Assembly (NCBI GenBank): GCA_001795455.1
Contig: MGPB01000024.1
Span: 134,015 to 198,014, forward strand
Length of the DNA stretch: 64,000 bases
From: Curvibacter sp. GWA2_63_95
Lineage (GTDB): Bacteria; Pseudomonadota; Gammaproteobacteria; Burkholderiales; Burkholderiaceae_C
Direction: 5' to 3'
How positions within the stretch are numbered: position 1 is the stretch's first letter; each line of letters starts with the position of its first letter. The notes under the pieces were generated by a model. The model worked only from the letters and a program-made list of their open reading frames with translations, was not told where the DNA came from and ran no database searches. Shown here piece by piece: positions 44,660-54,072 of the stretch. The translations under genes and the position numbers were made by a program.

Positions 44660-46378
44660 TCAGAACAAAAAGTAGCGCTGCGCCATGGGCAGCTTGACCG
44701 CCGGTTCGCAGGTCAACAGTTGACCATCGGCACGTACGCTATAGGTCTGCGCATCAATCTCCATCGTGGGCAGGTAGCTGTTGTGCACCATGTGCTGCTT
44801 GCGCACACCGCGGATGTTCTTCACAGCAGCCACGTTCTTGGCCAGGCCAAAGCGCTCTTTCACACCGGCGTTGAAACCTGCTTGCGACACAAAGGTGAAC
44901 GAGCCCTTGTGCAGCGCGCCGCCAAACGCGCCGAACATGGGGCGGTAGTGCACCGGCTGGGGCGTGGGGATGGAGGCATTGGGGTCGCCCATGGCGGCAA
45001 ACGCGATAAAGCCGCCTTTGAGAATCACCGCGGGCTTCACACCAAAAAACGCCGGCTTCCACACCACCAGGTCGGCCCACTTGCCCACTTCAATCGAGCC
45101 CACTTCATGGCTGATGCCGTGCGCAATGGCGGGGTTGATGGTGTACTTGGCCACATAGCGTTTGGCGCGGAAGTTGTCGTTGCGCACCGAGTCTTCGGGC
45201 AGCGTGCCGCGCTGGGCTTTCATCTTGTCGGCCGTCTGCCAGGTGCGGATGATGACCTCGCCCACGCGGCCCATGGCCTGGCTGTCGCTGCTCATCATGC
45301 TGATGGCGCCCATGTCGTGCAGGATGTCTTCGGCCGCAATGGTTTCCTTGCGGATGCGGCTCTCGGCAAAGGCCAGATCTTCGGCAATGCCCGCGTCCAG
45401 GTGGTGGCAGACCATCAGCATGTCCACGTGCTCGTCCAGCGTGTTCTGGGTGTAGGGCATGGTGGGGTTGGTGGAGCTGGGCAGGAAGTTGGCCTGCCCC
45501 ACCACGCGCAGGATGTCGGGTGCGTGGCCGCCCCCCGCACCTTCGGTGTGGAAGGCGCAGAGTCCTCGGCCCTTGGTAGCGGCGATGGTGTTTTCCACAA
45601 AGCCCGATTCGTTGAGCGTGTCGGAGTGGATGGCGACCTGCACATCAGTCTCTTCGGCCACGTCCAGGCAGTTGCTGATGGCGCTGGGCGTGGTGCCCCA
45701 GTCTTCGTGCAATTTCAGGCCGATGACGCCAGCGTTGACCTGCTCGTGCAAAGCCGCGGGCAGGGACGCATTGCCCTTGCCCAAAAATCCCAGGTTCATG
45801 GGGAAGGCATCAGCCGCTTGCAGCATGCGCTCAATGTTCCAGGGGCCGGGCGTGCAGGTGGTGGCAAAGGTGCCGGTGGCCGGGCCGGTGCCGCCGCCCA
45901 GCATGGTGGTCACGCCACTGGCCAGGGCCTCTTCGATCTGCTGCGGGCAGATGAAGTGGATGTGGCTGTCGATGCCGCCGGCAGTGACGATGTTGCCCTC
46001 GCAACTGATGACCTCGGTGCCGGGGCCGATGATGATGTCCACGCCCGGTTGCGTATCGGGATTGCCGGCCTTGCCGATGGCCACAATGCGCCCGCCTTTG
46101 AGGCCAATGTCCGCCTTGACGATGCCCCAGTGGTCCAGGATCAGCGCGTTGGTCATCACGCAGTCCACGGCGCCCTCGGCACGGGTGCGTTGCGATTGAG
46201 CCATGCCGTCGCGGATGGTCTTGCCACCGCCAAACTTCACTTCTTCGCCATAGGCGCCAGCGGCCAGGGTGTAGTCCTTCTCCACCTCGATGAGCAAGCC
46301 GGTGTCGGCCAGGCGCACGCGGTCACCGACCGTGGGTCCAAAAATTTCCGCGTAGGCGCGGCGTCCAATTGTTGCCAT
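44660..46378 (-). CDS. ureC: Urease alpha (catalytic) subunit
   Basis: Nickel enzyme that hydrolyses urea to ammonia and carbamate. 572 residues. Nickel ligands visible: His139 and His141 in SHIHFI, the carbamylated Lys222 in GLKLHEDWG, His251 (AIHSDTLNE), His277 ([13 protein letters not shown]) and Asp365 (SSDSQAMG). The mobile-flap Cys324-His325-His326 is intact. All catalytic residues are therefore present. The ATG overlaps the ureB stop by one base. Confidence 0.98.
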   Translation of the reverse strand: MATIGRRAYAEIFGPTVGDRVRLADTGLLIEVEKDYTLAAGAYGEEVKFGGGKTIRDGMAQSQRTRAEGAVDCVMTNALILDHWGIVKADIGLKGGRIVAIGKAGNPDTQPGVDIIIGPGTEVISCEGNIVTAGGIDSHIHFICPQQIEEALASGVTTMLGGGTGPATGTFATTCTPGPWNIERMLQAADAFPMNLGFLGKGNASLPAALHEQVNAGVIGLKLHEDWGTTPSAISNCLDVAEETDVQVAIHSDTLNESGFVENTIAATKGRGLCAFHTEGAGGGHAPDILRVVGQANFLPSSTNPTMPYTQNTLDEHVDMLMVCHHLDAGIAEDLAFAESRIRKETIAAEDILHDMGAISMMSSDSQAMGRVGEVIIRTWQTADKMKAQRGTLPEDSVRNDNFRAKRYVAKYTINPAIAHGISHEVGSIEVGKWADLVVWKPAFFGVKPAVILKGGFIAFAAMGDPNASIPTPQPVHYRPMFGAFGGALHKGSFTFVSQAGFNAGVKERFGLAKNVAAVKNIRGVRKQHMVHNSYLPTMEIDAQTYSVRADGQLLTCEPAVKLPMAQRYFLF

Positions 46379-46707
46379 TACAGTTTTCCCTCGACGCTTG
46401 TGTCGACTGGTCCTTGCACTAAACCGCGAAACCCATAGACCACGCGGTCGCCGGCCAAATCCACCAGCTCCACGGTGCGTTGCTGGCCCGGCTCAAAGCG
46501 CACGGCTGAGCCCGAGGGGATGTTCAGGCGCATGCCGTGCGCGGCAGCGCGGTCAAAGCCGAGCGCACCATTGGTTTCGGCAAAGTGGTAGTGCGAGCCG
46601 ACCTGGATGGGGCGGTCCGCCGTGTTTTGCACCACCACGGTCAGGGTGCGGCGGCCGGTGTTGAGGGCGTGTTCGCCCTCGTCGCAGAGAATTTCGCCGG
46701 GGGTCAT
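46378..46707 (-). CDS. ureB: Urease beta subunit
   Basis: Small structural subunit of 109 residues with the conserved [22 protein letters not shown] start and [20 protein letters not shown]. As usual in proteobacteria the beta and gamma subunits are separate genes. It is translationally coupled to ureC. Confidence 0.97.
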   Translation of the reverse strand: MTPGEILCDEGEHALNTGRRTLTVVVQNTADRPIQVGSHYHFAETNGALGFDRAAAHGMRLNIPSGSAVRFEPGQQRTVELVDLAGDRVVYGFRGLVQGPVDTSVEGKL

Positions 46708-46717
46708 GCGCTAGCCC

Positions 46718-47311
46718 TCAGACGTGGATGAAGAGGTAGGCGCCTGCCACGCCGAGGGTGCTGCCCAGGGTGGTGAGCACCGTGCCACTGCGCCCCGCCA
46801 GCCAGCGGCGGATGCCCATGCCTAGGCCCACACCACCCACATGCAGCACGGCTGTGATCAGCAGGAAACCGGCGGCGTAGCCGGCAAAACCGGTCGCCGG
46901 TGTTTCGGCGCCATGGGCCAGGCCATGCAGGCCAGCTGCTGCCGCGATCAAGCCCAATCCGAAGGTCTTGGGTACCGGTTTGGCGGCCATGACCAGCATC
47001 AAGCCGAACAACGAGACGGACAGCGCAATGGCGTGTTCCAGGTAGGGCAGCGTCACGCCACTGGCGCCCAGCAGGGCGCTGAGCACCAGCGCCAGCAGGA
47101 AGGTGGCGGGGCCTTGCCAGGCCTTGTGGGCGGGCAGGGCACTCACCGACCAGACACCCACCGCCACCATGGCCAGCAGGTGGTCCAGGCCGAAGGGGTG
47201 TGCCAGGCCTTCCATGAAACTCTCGGTTCTATGGCCCGTATGGGCACTAGCGCCCGTGGATACTGCGCAAGCAGCTATCAAAAGAAGAGCGTTTTTATGG
47301 GAAGTTCGCAT
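46718..47311 (-). CDS. hupE: HupE/UreJ-family nickel transporter or metallochaperone
   Basis: A 197-residue inner-membrane protein with a signal peptide and about six hydrophobic segments. The hallmark is the HPFGLDHLLAMVAVG nickel-binding motif (H-x4-D-H). The signal peptide ends ASA before HTGHRTESF. Its core and cleavage site (LLLIAACAVSTGASA) are encoded by a dispersed-repeat copy. Location between ureA and ureB strongly supports nickel uptake for urease; the ureJ name would fit equally well. Confidence 0.92.
   Translation of the reverse strand: MRTSHKNALLLIAACAVSTGASAHTGHRTESFMEGLAHPFGLDHLLAMVAVGVWSVSALPAHKAWQGPATFLLALVLSALLGASGVTLPYLEHAIALSVSLFGLMLVMAAKPVPKTFGLGLIAAAAGLHGLAHGAETPATGFAGYAAGFLLITAVLHVGGVGLGMGIRRWLAGRSGTVLTTLGSTLGVAGAYLFIHV
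47246..47292 (-). repeat. Dispersed repeat, copy C (encodes the HupE/UreJ signal peptide)
   Basis: The minus strand reads GATAGCTGCTTGCGCAGTAT then CCACGGGCGCTAGTGCC. It encodes ALLLIAACAVSTGASA and ends at the signal-peptidase site. It is almost identical to copy A 45 kb away, which also encodes a signal peptide. Confidence 0.88.
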
Positions 47312-47326
47312 GGGTTCTCCGCAGGC

Positions 47327-47629
47327 TTAAACAATGGGTTGGTGCACGGTGACCAATTTCGTCCCGTCAGGGAAGGTGGCCTCCACCTGGATGTCGGGAA
47401 TCATCTCGGCGATGCCGTCCATCACGTCGTCGCGGGTCAGCACCGCACGGCCTTCGCTCATGAGCTGGGCTACGGTCTTGCCGTCGCGGGCGCCTTCCAT
47501 CACGGCGCAGCTGATCAGGGCAATGGCTTCGGGGTAGTTGAGCTTCAGGCCACGCGCCTTGCGCCGCTCGGCCAGCAGGCCGGCTGTGAAGATCAGCAGT
47601 TTGTCTTTCTCTCTGGGCGTGAGTTCCAT
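47327..47629 (-). CDS. ureA: Urease gamma subunit
   Basis: A 100-residue subunit beginning [23 protein letters not shown], with [21 protein letters not shown]; this is the correct start, as the longer frame reads into the promoter. First gene of the operon. The accessory gene ureD, normally directly upstream of ureA, is absent: a divergent histidine-kinase gene begins 120 bp away. Confidence 0.97.
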   Translation of the reverse strand: MELTPREKDKLLIFTAGLLAERRKARGLKLNYPEAIALISCAVMEGARDGKTVAQLMSEGRAVLTRDDVMDGIAEMIPDIQVEATFPDGTKLVTVHQPIV

Positions 47630-47675
47630 AACGTTCTCGGAAGGTGGCGGTTCGGTATTCGGGACTTGGCACTGT

Positions 47676-47692
47676 AAGCAATCCCTGTGCCT
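47676..47692 (-). promoter_or_regulatory. Probable sigma-54 (-24/-12) promoter of the urease operon
   Basis: The minus strand reads AGGCACAGGGATTGCTT: the GGCAC and TTGC boxes have GG and GC exactly 10 nt apart (-24 GG at 47690-47691, -12 GC at 47678-47679). The predicted start site, about 47666, leaves a 37-nt leader to the ureA ATG. This implies nitrogen (NtrC-type) control of urease. Confidence 0.6.
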
Positions 47693-47748
47693 TTCTCCAT
47701 ACGCCATAGGTCGCAGGCCGGTGGCATGAAATCTGCACCCCTGGTGGT

Positions 47749-50700
47749 GTGTCCACCCCGCCGCCCCCTTTCACCGACGACGCGCCCGCCCAGCGGGTGG
47801 TGAAAATCCGCCGCGACTACAACAACTGGGTGGCCTCCGAAACCATGGAGGACTACGCGCTGCGCTTCACGCCACAGCGCTTTCGCAAATGGTCCGAGTG
47901 GCGTGTGGCCAACACCGCCTTTGGCGCGGCCTCCTTCCTGATCTTGGAGGCGGTGGGCGCCACGCTCTTGGTGCAGTACGGCTTTGTCAACGCGCTCTGG
48001 GCCATCCTGGCCACCGGGCTGGTGATCTTTCTGGCCGGTCTGCCCATCAGCATCTACGCCGCGCGCTACGGGGTGGACATGGACCTGCTGACCCGCGGCG
48101 CAGGCTTTGGCTACATCGGCTCCACACTCACCTCGCTCATCTACGCATCCTTCACGTTCATCTTCTTCGCGCTGGAGGCTGCCGTCATGGCCTATGCGCT
48201 GGAGCTGGCGCTGGACATTCCGCCCACCTGGGGCTACCTGATTTGTGCGCTGGTCGTGATTCCACTGGTCACGCACGGGGTCTCCACCATCAGCCGCTTG
48301 CAGATCTGGACACAACCGCTGTGGCTGGTGATGCTGGTGGTGCCGTTTGGCTTTGTTTTGGTGCGTGATCCGCAGGCGTTTGCGGGAATAACGCACTACG
48401 CTGGTGATTTTGGGGCGCCTGGCACGTTTAATTTGCACCTGTTTGGTGCTGCCTTGACGGTGGGGATTGCGCTGATTACCCAAATGGGGGAGCAGGCCGA
48501 CTACCTGCGCTTCATGCCCGCGCAAACCGCGGCCAACCGCGGCCGCTGGTGGCTGGGTGTGCTTGTAGGCGGGCCGGGCTGGGTGATTCTGGGCGTCATC
48601 AAAATGCTGGGCGGCGCCTACCTGGCCTATTTGGCCATCCGCCACAGCGTGCCGACTGACCGGGCGGTGGACCCCAACCAGATGTACCTGGCGGCCTATG
48701 AGTATGTGTTCCCCACGCTGGGCTGGGCGGTGGCGGCCACGGCGGTGTTTGTGGTGGTGTCGCAGCTCAAGATCAATGTGACCAACGCCTATGCGGGCTC
48801 GCTGGCCTGGAGCAACTTTTTCTCGCGCCTGACGCACAGCCACCCGGGGCGCGTGGTGTGGGTGCTGTTCAACAGCGTGATCGCCTTCATGCTGATGGAG
48901 ATGAATGTGTTCCAGGCGCTGGGCGAAGTGCTGGGTCTGTACTCCAACATCGCCATCGCCTGGATCATGGCAGTGGTGGCCGACCTCGTCATCAACAAGC
49001 CGCTGGGCCTGTCGCCCAAGGGCATCGAGTTCAAGCGCGCCTACCTGTACGACATCAACCCCGTGGGCGTGGGCGCCATGGCACTGGCGTCCACCTTGTC
49101 GATTGCGGCCTATCTGGGCCTGTTTGGTGATTTGGCCAAGGCCTTCTCCGCCGTGGTGGCGCTGGTCACGGCCATGGTGACCGCACCGCTGATTGCCTGG
49201 GCGACGAAAGGCAAGTACTACCTGGCACGCCAGCCCATGGAGGCCTCGGCCCAGGGCAGCTACGCGCGGCTCGCCGTACGGAGTTGTGTCATCTGCGAGC
49301 GCGAGTACGAAGGCCCCGACATGGCCCATTGCCCGGCCTACCAGGGGCCTATCTGCTCGCTGTGCTGCACGCTGGACGCGCGCTGCGGCGACATGTGCAA
49401 GCCACACGCCAACCTGTCCACCCAGTGGTCGGCCACGCTGCGCTGGCTGCTGCCCAAGCCGGTGTGGCCGTTTCTGGACACGGGGCTGGGCCACTTCATC
49501 CTGCTCATGCTCATCATCGTGCCGCTACTGGCTACCGTGTTTGGCATGTTCTATATGCAAGAGCTGGGTGCCATCACCGTGGTGGGCGAGCAGCAGAGCG
49601 CCATGCAGGCCTCGCTGCGTTCGGGTTTCAGCAAGGCGTTTGCGGCACTGATGCTGATGTCGGGCATCGTGGCCTGGTGGCTGGTGCTGGCGCACAAGAG
49701 CCGGCAGGTGGCACAAGAAGAATCGAACCGCCAAACCCATTTGCTGATGCGCGAAATCGAATCCCACCGCCAGACCGACGAGGCCCTGCAAGACGCCAAG
49801 CTGCTGGCCGAGCGCGCCAAGCAGGCCGCCGAAGCCGCCAACCAGGCCAAGAGCCGCTACATCAGCGCCATCAGCCACGAGCTGCGCACGCCGCTCAACA
49901 GCATCCTGGGCTATGCCCAGCTCATGGGCGAGGATGCGTCCATTCCCGCGCACCGCAAGCAGGCGGTCAGCGTGATCAAGCGCGGCGGTGAGCATCTGCT
50001 CTCGCTGATCGAGGGCACGCTGGACATGGCCCACATCGAGAGCGGCAAGCTCACGCTGAACGTGAAGCCCATGCAGTTCGCCAGCGGCATGCACGAGATG
50101 GCCAGCATGTTCGAGCTGCAGGCCGCGGCCAAGGGCCTGAGTTTTCGCTTCGAGGTGCAGGGCAGCATTCCCGACTGGGTGCGCGCCGACGAGAAACGTG
50201 TGCGCCAGATTTTTTTCAACCTGTTGGGCAACGCCATCAAGTTCACCCAGACCGGTGGTGTGACCCTGCGCCTGCGGTATGCGCGCGAGATGGCGCTGGT
50301 GGAGGTGGTGGACACCGGCCCCGGCATGGCGCCCGAGGATCTCGACCGCATTTTTGACCCCTTCACGCGCGGCGCCAGCGCAACCGGTGGCACCACGGGC
50401 TCGGGCTTGGGCCTCACCATTGCCAAGATGCTGACCGACCTCATGGGCGGAGAACTCTCGGCCAGCAGCACGCTGGGCGAGGGCGCTGTGTTCCGCGTGC
50501 GCCTGTTTCTGCCCGAGCTGCATTTGCCGGCCAGCGCCGAGCAGCAGGTGGTGGTCACGGCACGCAAGCCACGCCTGGGCTACGCCGGCGCGCGCCGCAA
50601 GGTGCTGGTGGTGGACAACGAAGAGGCCGACCGCGAGCTGCTGGTGAGCCTGCTGGAGCCGCTGGGTTTTGAGGTGCGCACCGCTGCCAGCGGCCACGAC

Positions 50701-51243
50701 TGCCTCGATCTGCTGGCCGCCGGCCTGCACCCCGATGTGGTGCTGCTGGACCTGGCCATGCCCGGCATCGACGGCTGGGAAACGCTGCGCCGCATCCGCA
50801 GCAACCCGGCGCTGGGCGGCACGCAGCCCCAGGTGGCCATCGTCTCTGCCAATGCGTTTGACCGCGGGCTGGACAACGGCCTGGGCCTGCCGCCCGAAGA
50901 TTTCATCGTCAAACCCGTGCGCCACACCGAGTTGCTGGATTGGCTGGAGCGTAAGCTCGCGCTGGAATGGGTGGACGCGCTGAGCACACCCGAGCCTGCT
51001 GCAGCGGCTGCCAGTTCCGATGTCGTGGTGTTGCCGGGGCCGGCCGATTGCCAGGCCCTGCTGGACTTGGTGCGCCTGGGCTTTTACCGCGGCATCGTCA
51101 ACAAGCTCGACGCCATTGCCACCGCCCAACCGCAGTGCCTGGCCTTTACCCAGGCCATGGCCGCACTGGCACGCCAGTACCAGTTTGAGGCCATGGCCAC
51201 CCCATTGCAGAAAGCGCTGGATGCAAGCCCCACTTCGCTCTGA
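47749..51243 (+). CDS. NCS1 permease-histidine kinase fusion, hybrid sensor kinase
   Basis: A 1164-residue protein starting at GTG. Residues 1 to about 490 are a complete purine/cytosine-permease-like (NCS1) transporter with about 12 membrane segments. A Cys-rich motif (8 Cys, residues 513-550, CVIC to CGDMC) follows, then two membrane helices (about 585-660) and a coiled coil. The kinase core comes next: H-box [14 protein letters not shown] with phospho-His710, N/G boxes [20 protein letters not shown] and GSGLGL. A REC domain has phospho-Asp1001 (LLDLAMPG) and a C-terminal tail has no Hpt His. It appears to be a transporter-like receptor signalling to the adjacent response regulator, perhaps for urea or a purine product. 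Confidence 0.9.
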   Translation: MSTPPPPFTDDAPAQRVVKIRRDYNNWVASETMEDYALRFTPQRFRKWSEWRVANTAFGAASFLILEAVGATLLVQYGFVNALWAILATGLVIFLAGLPISIYAARYGVDMDLLTRGAGFGYIGSTLTSLIYASFTFIFFALEAAVMAYALELALDIPPTWGYLICALVVIPLVTHGVSTISRLQIWTQPLWLVMLVVPFGFVLVRDPQAFAGITHYAGDFGAPGTFNLHLFGAALTVGIALITQMGEQADYLRFMPAQTAANRGRWWLGVLVGGPGWVILGVIKMLGGAYLAYLAIRHSVPTDRAVDPNQMYLAAYEYVFPTLGWAVAATAVFVVVSQLKINVTNAYAGSLAWSNFFSRLTHSHPGRVVWVLFNSVIAFMLMEMNVFQALGEVLGLYSNIAIAWIMAVVADLVINKPLGLSPKGIEFKRAYLYDINPVGVGAMALASTLSIAAYLGLFGDLAKAFSAVVALVTAMVTAPLIAWATKGKYYLARQPMEASAQGSYARLAVRSCVICEREYEGPDMAHCPAYQGPICSLCCTLDARCGDMCKPHANLSTQWSATLRWLLPKPVWPFLDTGLGHFILLMLIIVPLLATVFGMFYMQELGAITVVGEQQSAMQASLRSGFSKAFAALMLMSGIVAWWLVLAHKSRQVAQEESNRQTHLLMREIESHRQTDEALQDAKLLAERAKQAAEAANQAKSRYISAISHELRTPLNSILGYAQLMGEDASIPAHRKQAVSVIKRGGEHLLSLIEGTLDMAHIESGKLTLNVKPMQFASGMHEMASMFELQAAAKGLSFRFEVQGSIPDWVRADEKRVRQIFFNLLGNAIKFTQTGGVTLRLRYAREMALVEVVDTGPGMAPEDLDRIFDPFTRGASATGGTTGSGLGLTIAKMLTDLMGGELSASSTLGEGAVFRVRLFLPELHLPASAEQQVVVTARKPRLGYAGARRKVLVVDNEEADRELLVSLLEPLGFEVRTAASGHDCLDLLAAGLHPDVVLLDLAMPGIDGWETLRRIRSNPALGGTQPQVAIVSANAFDRGLDNGLGLPPEDFIVKPVRHTELLDWLERKLALEWVDALSTPEPAAAAASSDVVVLPGPADCQALLDLVRLGFYRGIVNKLDAIATAQPQCLAFTQAMAALARQYQFEAMATPLQKALDASPTSL

Positions 51244-52204
51244 CTCCGACGACACCCTGGACCGCGCCAACAGTGACGTGGTACTGATCGTCGACGACGT
51301 GCCCGACAACCTCTCGGTGCTGCACGATGCGCTCGATGAGTCGGGCTACACCGTGCTCATCGCCACCTCGGGTGAGGCGGCCCTGCAGCGTGCCACGCAG
51401 GGCCTGCCCGATGTGATTTTGCTGGACGCGATGATGCCCGGCATGGATGGGTTTGAAGTGGCGCGCCGCCTGAAGGCCGCACCGCACACCACGCACATCC
51501 CCATCATCTTCATGACCGGCCTGACCGAGACCGAGTACCTGGTGGCCGCGCTGGAGAGTGGGGGCGTGGACTATGTGACCAAACCCATCAAACCCAAGGA
51601 GGTGCTGGCCCGCATGGGCGTGCACCTGGCCGGCGCGCGCGAGCGACGCCAGACCCGCAATGCGCTGGACGCCTTTGGCTACGCCACCATCACCGTGCGC
51701 GCGGTGGACGGTTGCCTGATGTGGCAAACCCCGCTGGCGCGCGAGCTGCTGGAGCGTTACTGCGGCACGCAAGCGCCGCACACGCCGCCCGAGCTGCTGG
51801 TCTGGCTGCAGGCTTGCGTGCAAACGGTGGCGCGCGGAGGCGAGCCGGCCAAGCTGAGCCTGGAACGCGGCCCCAAGCGCCTCACCTTCCGCCTGCACCA
51901 GCAGATTGGCGACAGCGATGCCGGTGGCGACTGGCTCATCGTGATGCGGGAGGTGTCCGACACCGCCGTCATCGAAGCCATGAGCCTGTCCTTCAAGCTC
52001 ACCGCCAAAGAGGCCGAGGTGCTCTACTGGGTCGTCAAGGGCAAGACCAACAAGGACATCGGCGACATCCTGGGCAGCAGCCCCATGACGGTGAAGAAAC
52101 ACCTGGAGCGCGTGTTTGTGAAGCTGGGCGTAGAAACCCGCACGGCCGCGGCGGGCATGGCCATGTCGCGCATCCGGCAGCTGCATCCGCAGTTTGAGGG
52201 CTAG
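51221..52204 (+). CDS. LuxR-type response regulator
   Basis: A 327-residue regulator. An N-terminal REC domain (VVLIVDDVPDNLSVLHDAL, phospho-Asp in VILLDAMMPGMDG, switch Lys in VTKPIKPKEV) is followed by a linker domain of about 100 residues and a C-terminal LuxR/GerE helix-turn-helix (FKLTAKEAEVLYWVVKGKTNKDIGDILG, TVKKHLERVFVKLG). The chosen ATG overlaps the end of the hybrid kinase gene by 23 bp, so they are coupled and form a two-component system. Confidence 0.9.
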   Translation: MQAPLRSDSDDTLDRANSDVVLIVDDVPDNLSVLHDALDESGYTVLIATSGEAALQRATQGLPDVILLDAMMPGMDGFEVARRLKAAPHTTHIPIIFMTGLTETEYLVAALESGGVDYVTKPIKPKEVLARMGVHLAGARERRQTRNALDAFGYATITVRAVDGCLMWQTPLARELLERYCGTQAPHTPPELLVWLQACVQTVARGGEPAKLSLERGPKRLTFRLHQQIGDSDAGGDWLIVMREVSDTAVIEAMSLSFKLTAKEAEVLYWVVKGKTNKDIGDILGSSPMTVKKHLERVFVKLGVETRTAAAGMAMSRIRQLHPQFEG

Positions 52205-52323
52205 CGTACGGGTGTTTGTTTGATGTAACGCAATCCTGTTTGCTTGGGCGCAACCGGGCGCTTACCTCCCCTTTACCTGGGGTTTGTAAAGTAGCCTGAT
52301 CCAAAAAAACAGAGGATCTGGGG

Positions 52324-53658
52324 ATGCAAAAAATCAAACGGGTGCTGTGGGGCCTGGTACTGGGACTCACGGCATGGTGGCTCTGGGTCGACCCCCTTCT
52401 CACGGCAAGCCCCGCCTTCTTTGCCGTGCGCAATTCGCTGGTGAACTACACCGGCATTTTGGGCATGGGCATGATGAGTGTGGGCATGGTGCTGGCGGTG
52501 CGGCCGGTGTGGTTTGAACCCCACCTGGGTGGGCTGGACAAGATGTACCGCCTGCACAAATGGTTGGGTATCGGTGGTTTGGTCTTTTCTGTGGCGCATT
52601 GGTTAGCTTCCAACGCGCCCAAATGGCTGTTTGGATCGGGGTTGGTCCAGCCGCCTGCCGGTGGTCGCCCGCCGCGGGTGGAGCAAACCGTAGAAGTCTT
52701 CAAGCTGTTTCAAAGCTGGCGCGGCCTCGCAGAGGGGGTGGGCGAATGGGCGTTTTACGCCACGGTGTTGATGATTGTCCTGGCACTGTTCAAGCGCTTT
52801 CCCTACAAATGGTTTTTCAAGACCCACCGGGTTTTGGCAGTGACGTATTTGGCGCTGGTCTTTCACGCGGTAGTGCTGATGAACTTCGCCTACTGGAGCC
52901 AGGGGCTTGCGCCCTTCATGGCCGTGTTGATGTGTGCGGGGGCCGTGGCCGCCGTCATCGTGCTGTTTCGCAAGGTAGGAGAGCGTCGCACCGTGGGCGG
53001 GGTGGTTGAGCAGGTGGGGCGGTATGACGAACTGGGCGTGCTGTCCGTGCTTGTGCGCATGGATGGCCGTTGGCCTGGTCACCGGGCCGGGCAGTTCGCT
53101 TTTGTGACCTTTGACCCCCGGGAAGGGGCACACCCGTTCACCATCACCTCGGCGTGGCAGGACGATGGCCGCATCACCTTTCTTATCAAGGCATTGGGCG
53201 ACTACACGGAGCGCTTGCCAAGGCATCTCACGGTGGGGCACACGGCGGAAATTGAAGGGCCTTACGGACAATTCACGTTCCAAGGCACCAAGCGCCGCCA
53301 AATCTGGGTGGGTGCGGGCATCGGCATCACCCCGTTTGTGGCACGCATGAAAACCTTGGCGACTGCGCCGGACGGCAAGCAGATTGACCTCTTCCACACC
53401 ACGGCCGTGCTCGACCCACGCGCCATGGCCAAGATGGAGGCGGATGCTGCCGCTGCCGGTGTGCGTCTGCATGTTCTGCACGACCCCCGCGACGGCCGGC
53501 TCGATGCGCAGCGTCTGTGCGCTGCGGCCCCCGAATGGCGGGATGCCGATGTGTGGTTTTGTGGCCCGCCTGCGTTCGGCCATGCGCTCAAGGCTGCGCT
53601 GGTCGCGCAGGGGTTGCCGGCGGCAGACTTTCACCAGGAATTGTTCGAGATGCGCTGA
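52324..53658 (+). CDS. Ferric-reductase-like flavocytochrome
   Basis: A 444-residue membrane oxidoreductase. The N-terminal ferric-reductase transmembrane domain has paired heme-ligand His residues (YRLHKWLGIGGLVFSVAHWL and FKTHRVLAVTYLALVFHAVVL). It is followed by a ferredoxin-reductase-type FAD domain (HPFTITSAW) and NAD(P)-binding domain (GAGIGITPFVARM, WFCGPPAFG). It would pass electrons from NAD(P)H through FAD and heme across the membrane to iron or another acceptor. A weak GGGGATG ribosome-binding context precedes the start. Confidence 0.9.
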   Translation: MQKIKRVLWGLVLGLTAWWLWVDPLLTASPAFFAVRNSLVNYTGILGMGMMSVGMVLAVRPVWFEPHLGGLDKMYRLHKWLGIGGLVFSVAHWLASNAPKWLFGSGLVQPPAGGRPPRVEQTVEVFKLFQSWRGLAEGVGEWAFYATVLMIVLALFKRFPYKWFFKTHRVLAVTYLALVFHAVVLMNFAYWSQGLAPFMAVLMCAGAVAAVIVLFRKVGERRTVGGVVEQVGRYDELGVLSVLVRMDGRWPGHRAGQFAFVTFDPREGAHPFTITSAWQDDGRITFLIKALGDYTERLPRHLTVGHTAEIEGPYGQFTFQGTKRRQIWVGAGIGITPFVARMKTLATAPDGKQIDLFHTTAVLDPRAMAKMEADAAAAGVRLHVLHDPRDGRLDAQRLCAAAPEWRDADVWFCGPPAFGHALKAALVAQGLPAADFHQELFEMR

Positions 53659-53676
53659 CACTGCGACAATTCCCGC

Positions 53677-53943
53677 ATGAGCACCGATTCGCCCCAACCC
53701 GCCCCCGCCGCCAAGCAAGCCAATAACCCGCTGCACGGCAAAACGCTGGAGGCCATCGTGACCGAGTTGGCCGACTACTACGGCTGGGATGGACTGGGCG
53801 AGCGCATTCCCGTGCGCTGCTTTACCTTTGAGCCCAGCGTGGGCTCCAGCCTCAAGTTTTTGCGCAAAACCCCCTGGGCGCGCGAGAAGGTGGAGGGCCT
53901 GTATTTGTTCATGCTGCGCGAGATGCGCCGTTCGGGGCGCTAA
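53677..53943 (+). CDS. VF530-family (DUF2132) DNA-binding protein
   Basis: An 88-residue protein with the VF530 signature [24 protein letters not shown] and the end [27 protein letters not shown]. The family is small, soluble and reported to bind double-stranded DNA; its physiological role is unknown. It lies 19 bp after the ferric-reductase-like gene, so they may be co-transcribed. Confidence 0.88.
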   Translation: MSTDSPQPAPAAKQANNPLHGKTLEAIVTELADYYGWDGLGERIPVRCFTFEPSVGSSLKFLRKTPWAREKVEGLYLFMLREMRRSGR

Positions 53944-54010
53944 GACCGACCATTCGTCGTGTTTTTCGTGTCTGAGGGGGCAGGTTGGGGAACTTGAGCG
54001 TTCACATTAT

Positions 54011-54037
54011 TTGAATCGGATCATCAATCCAATTCAA
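54011..54037. promoter_or_regulatory. Inverted repeat, candidate operator upstream of cytochrome b561-yceI genes
   Basis: TTGAATCGGAT, spacer CATCA, ATCCAATTCAA: 11-bp arms with one mismatch (54011-54021 and 54027-54037). It is AT-rich in a GC-rich setting and lies 36 bp before the cytochrome b561 start. This form suits a dimeric repressor or LysR-type regulator; none is encoded next to it. Confidence 0.55.
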
Positions 54038-54072
54038 AATACAGCAACCCGTGGCCCCCTAGACTTGCGGCC

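Noticed and set aside
50990-51240. Possible Hpt domain at the C-terminus of the hybrid kinase
   Set aside because: No phosphorylatable His in an Hpt-like context; only a short helical tail of unknown role.
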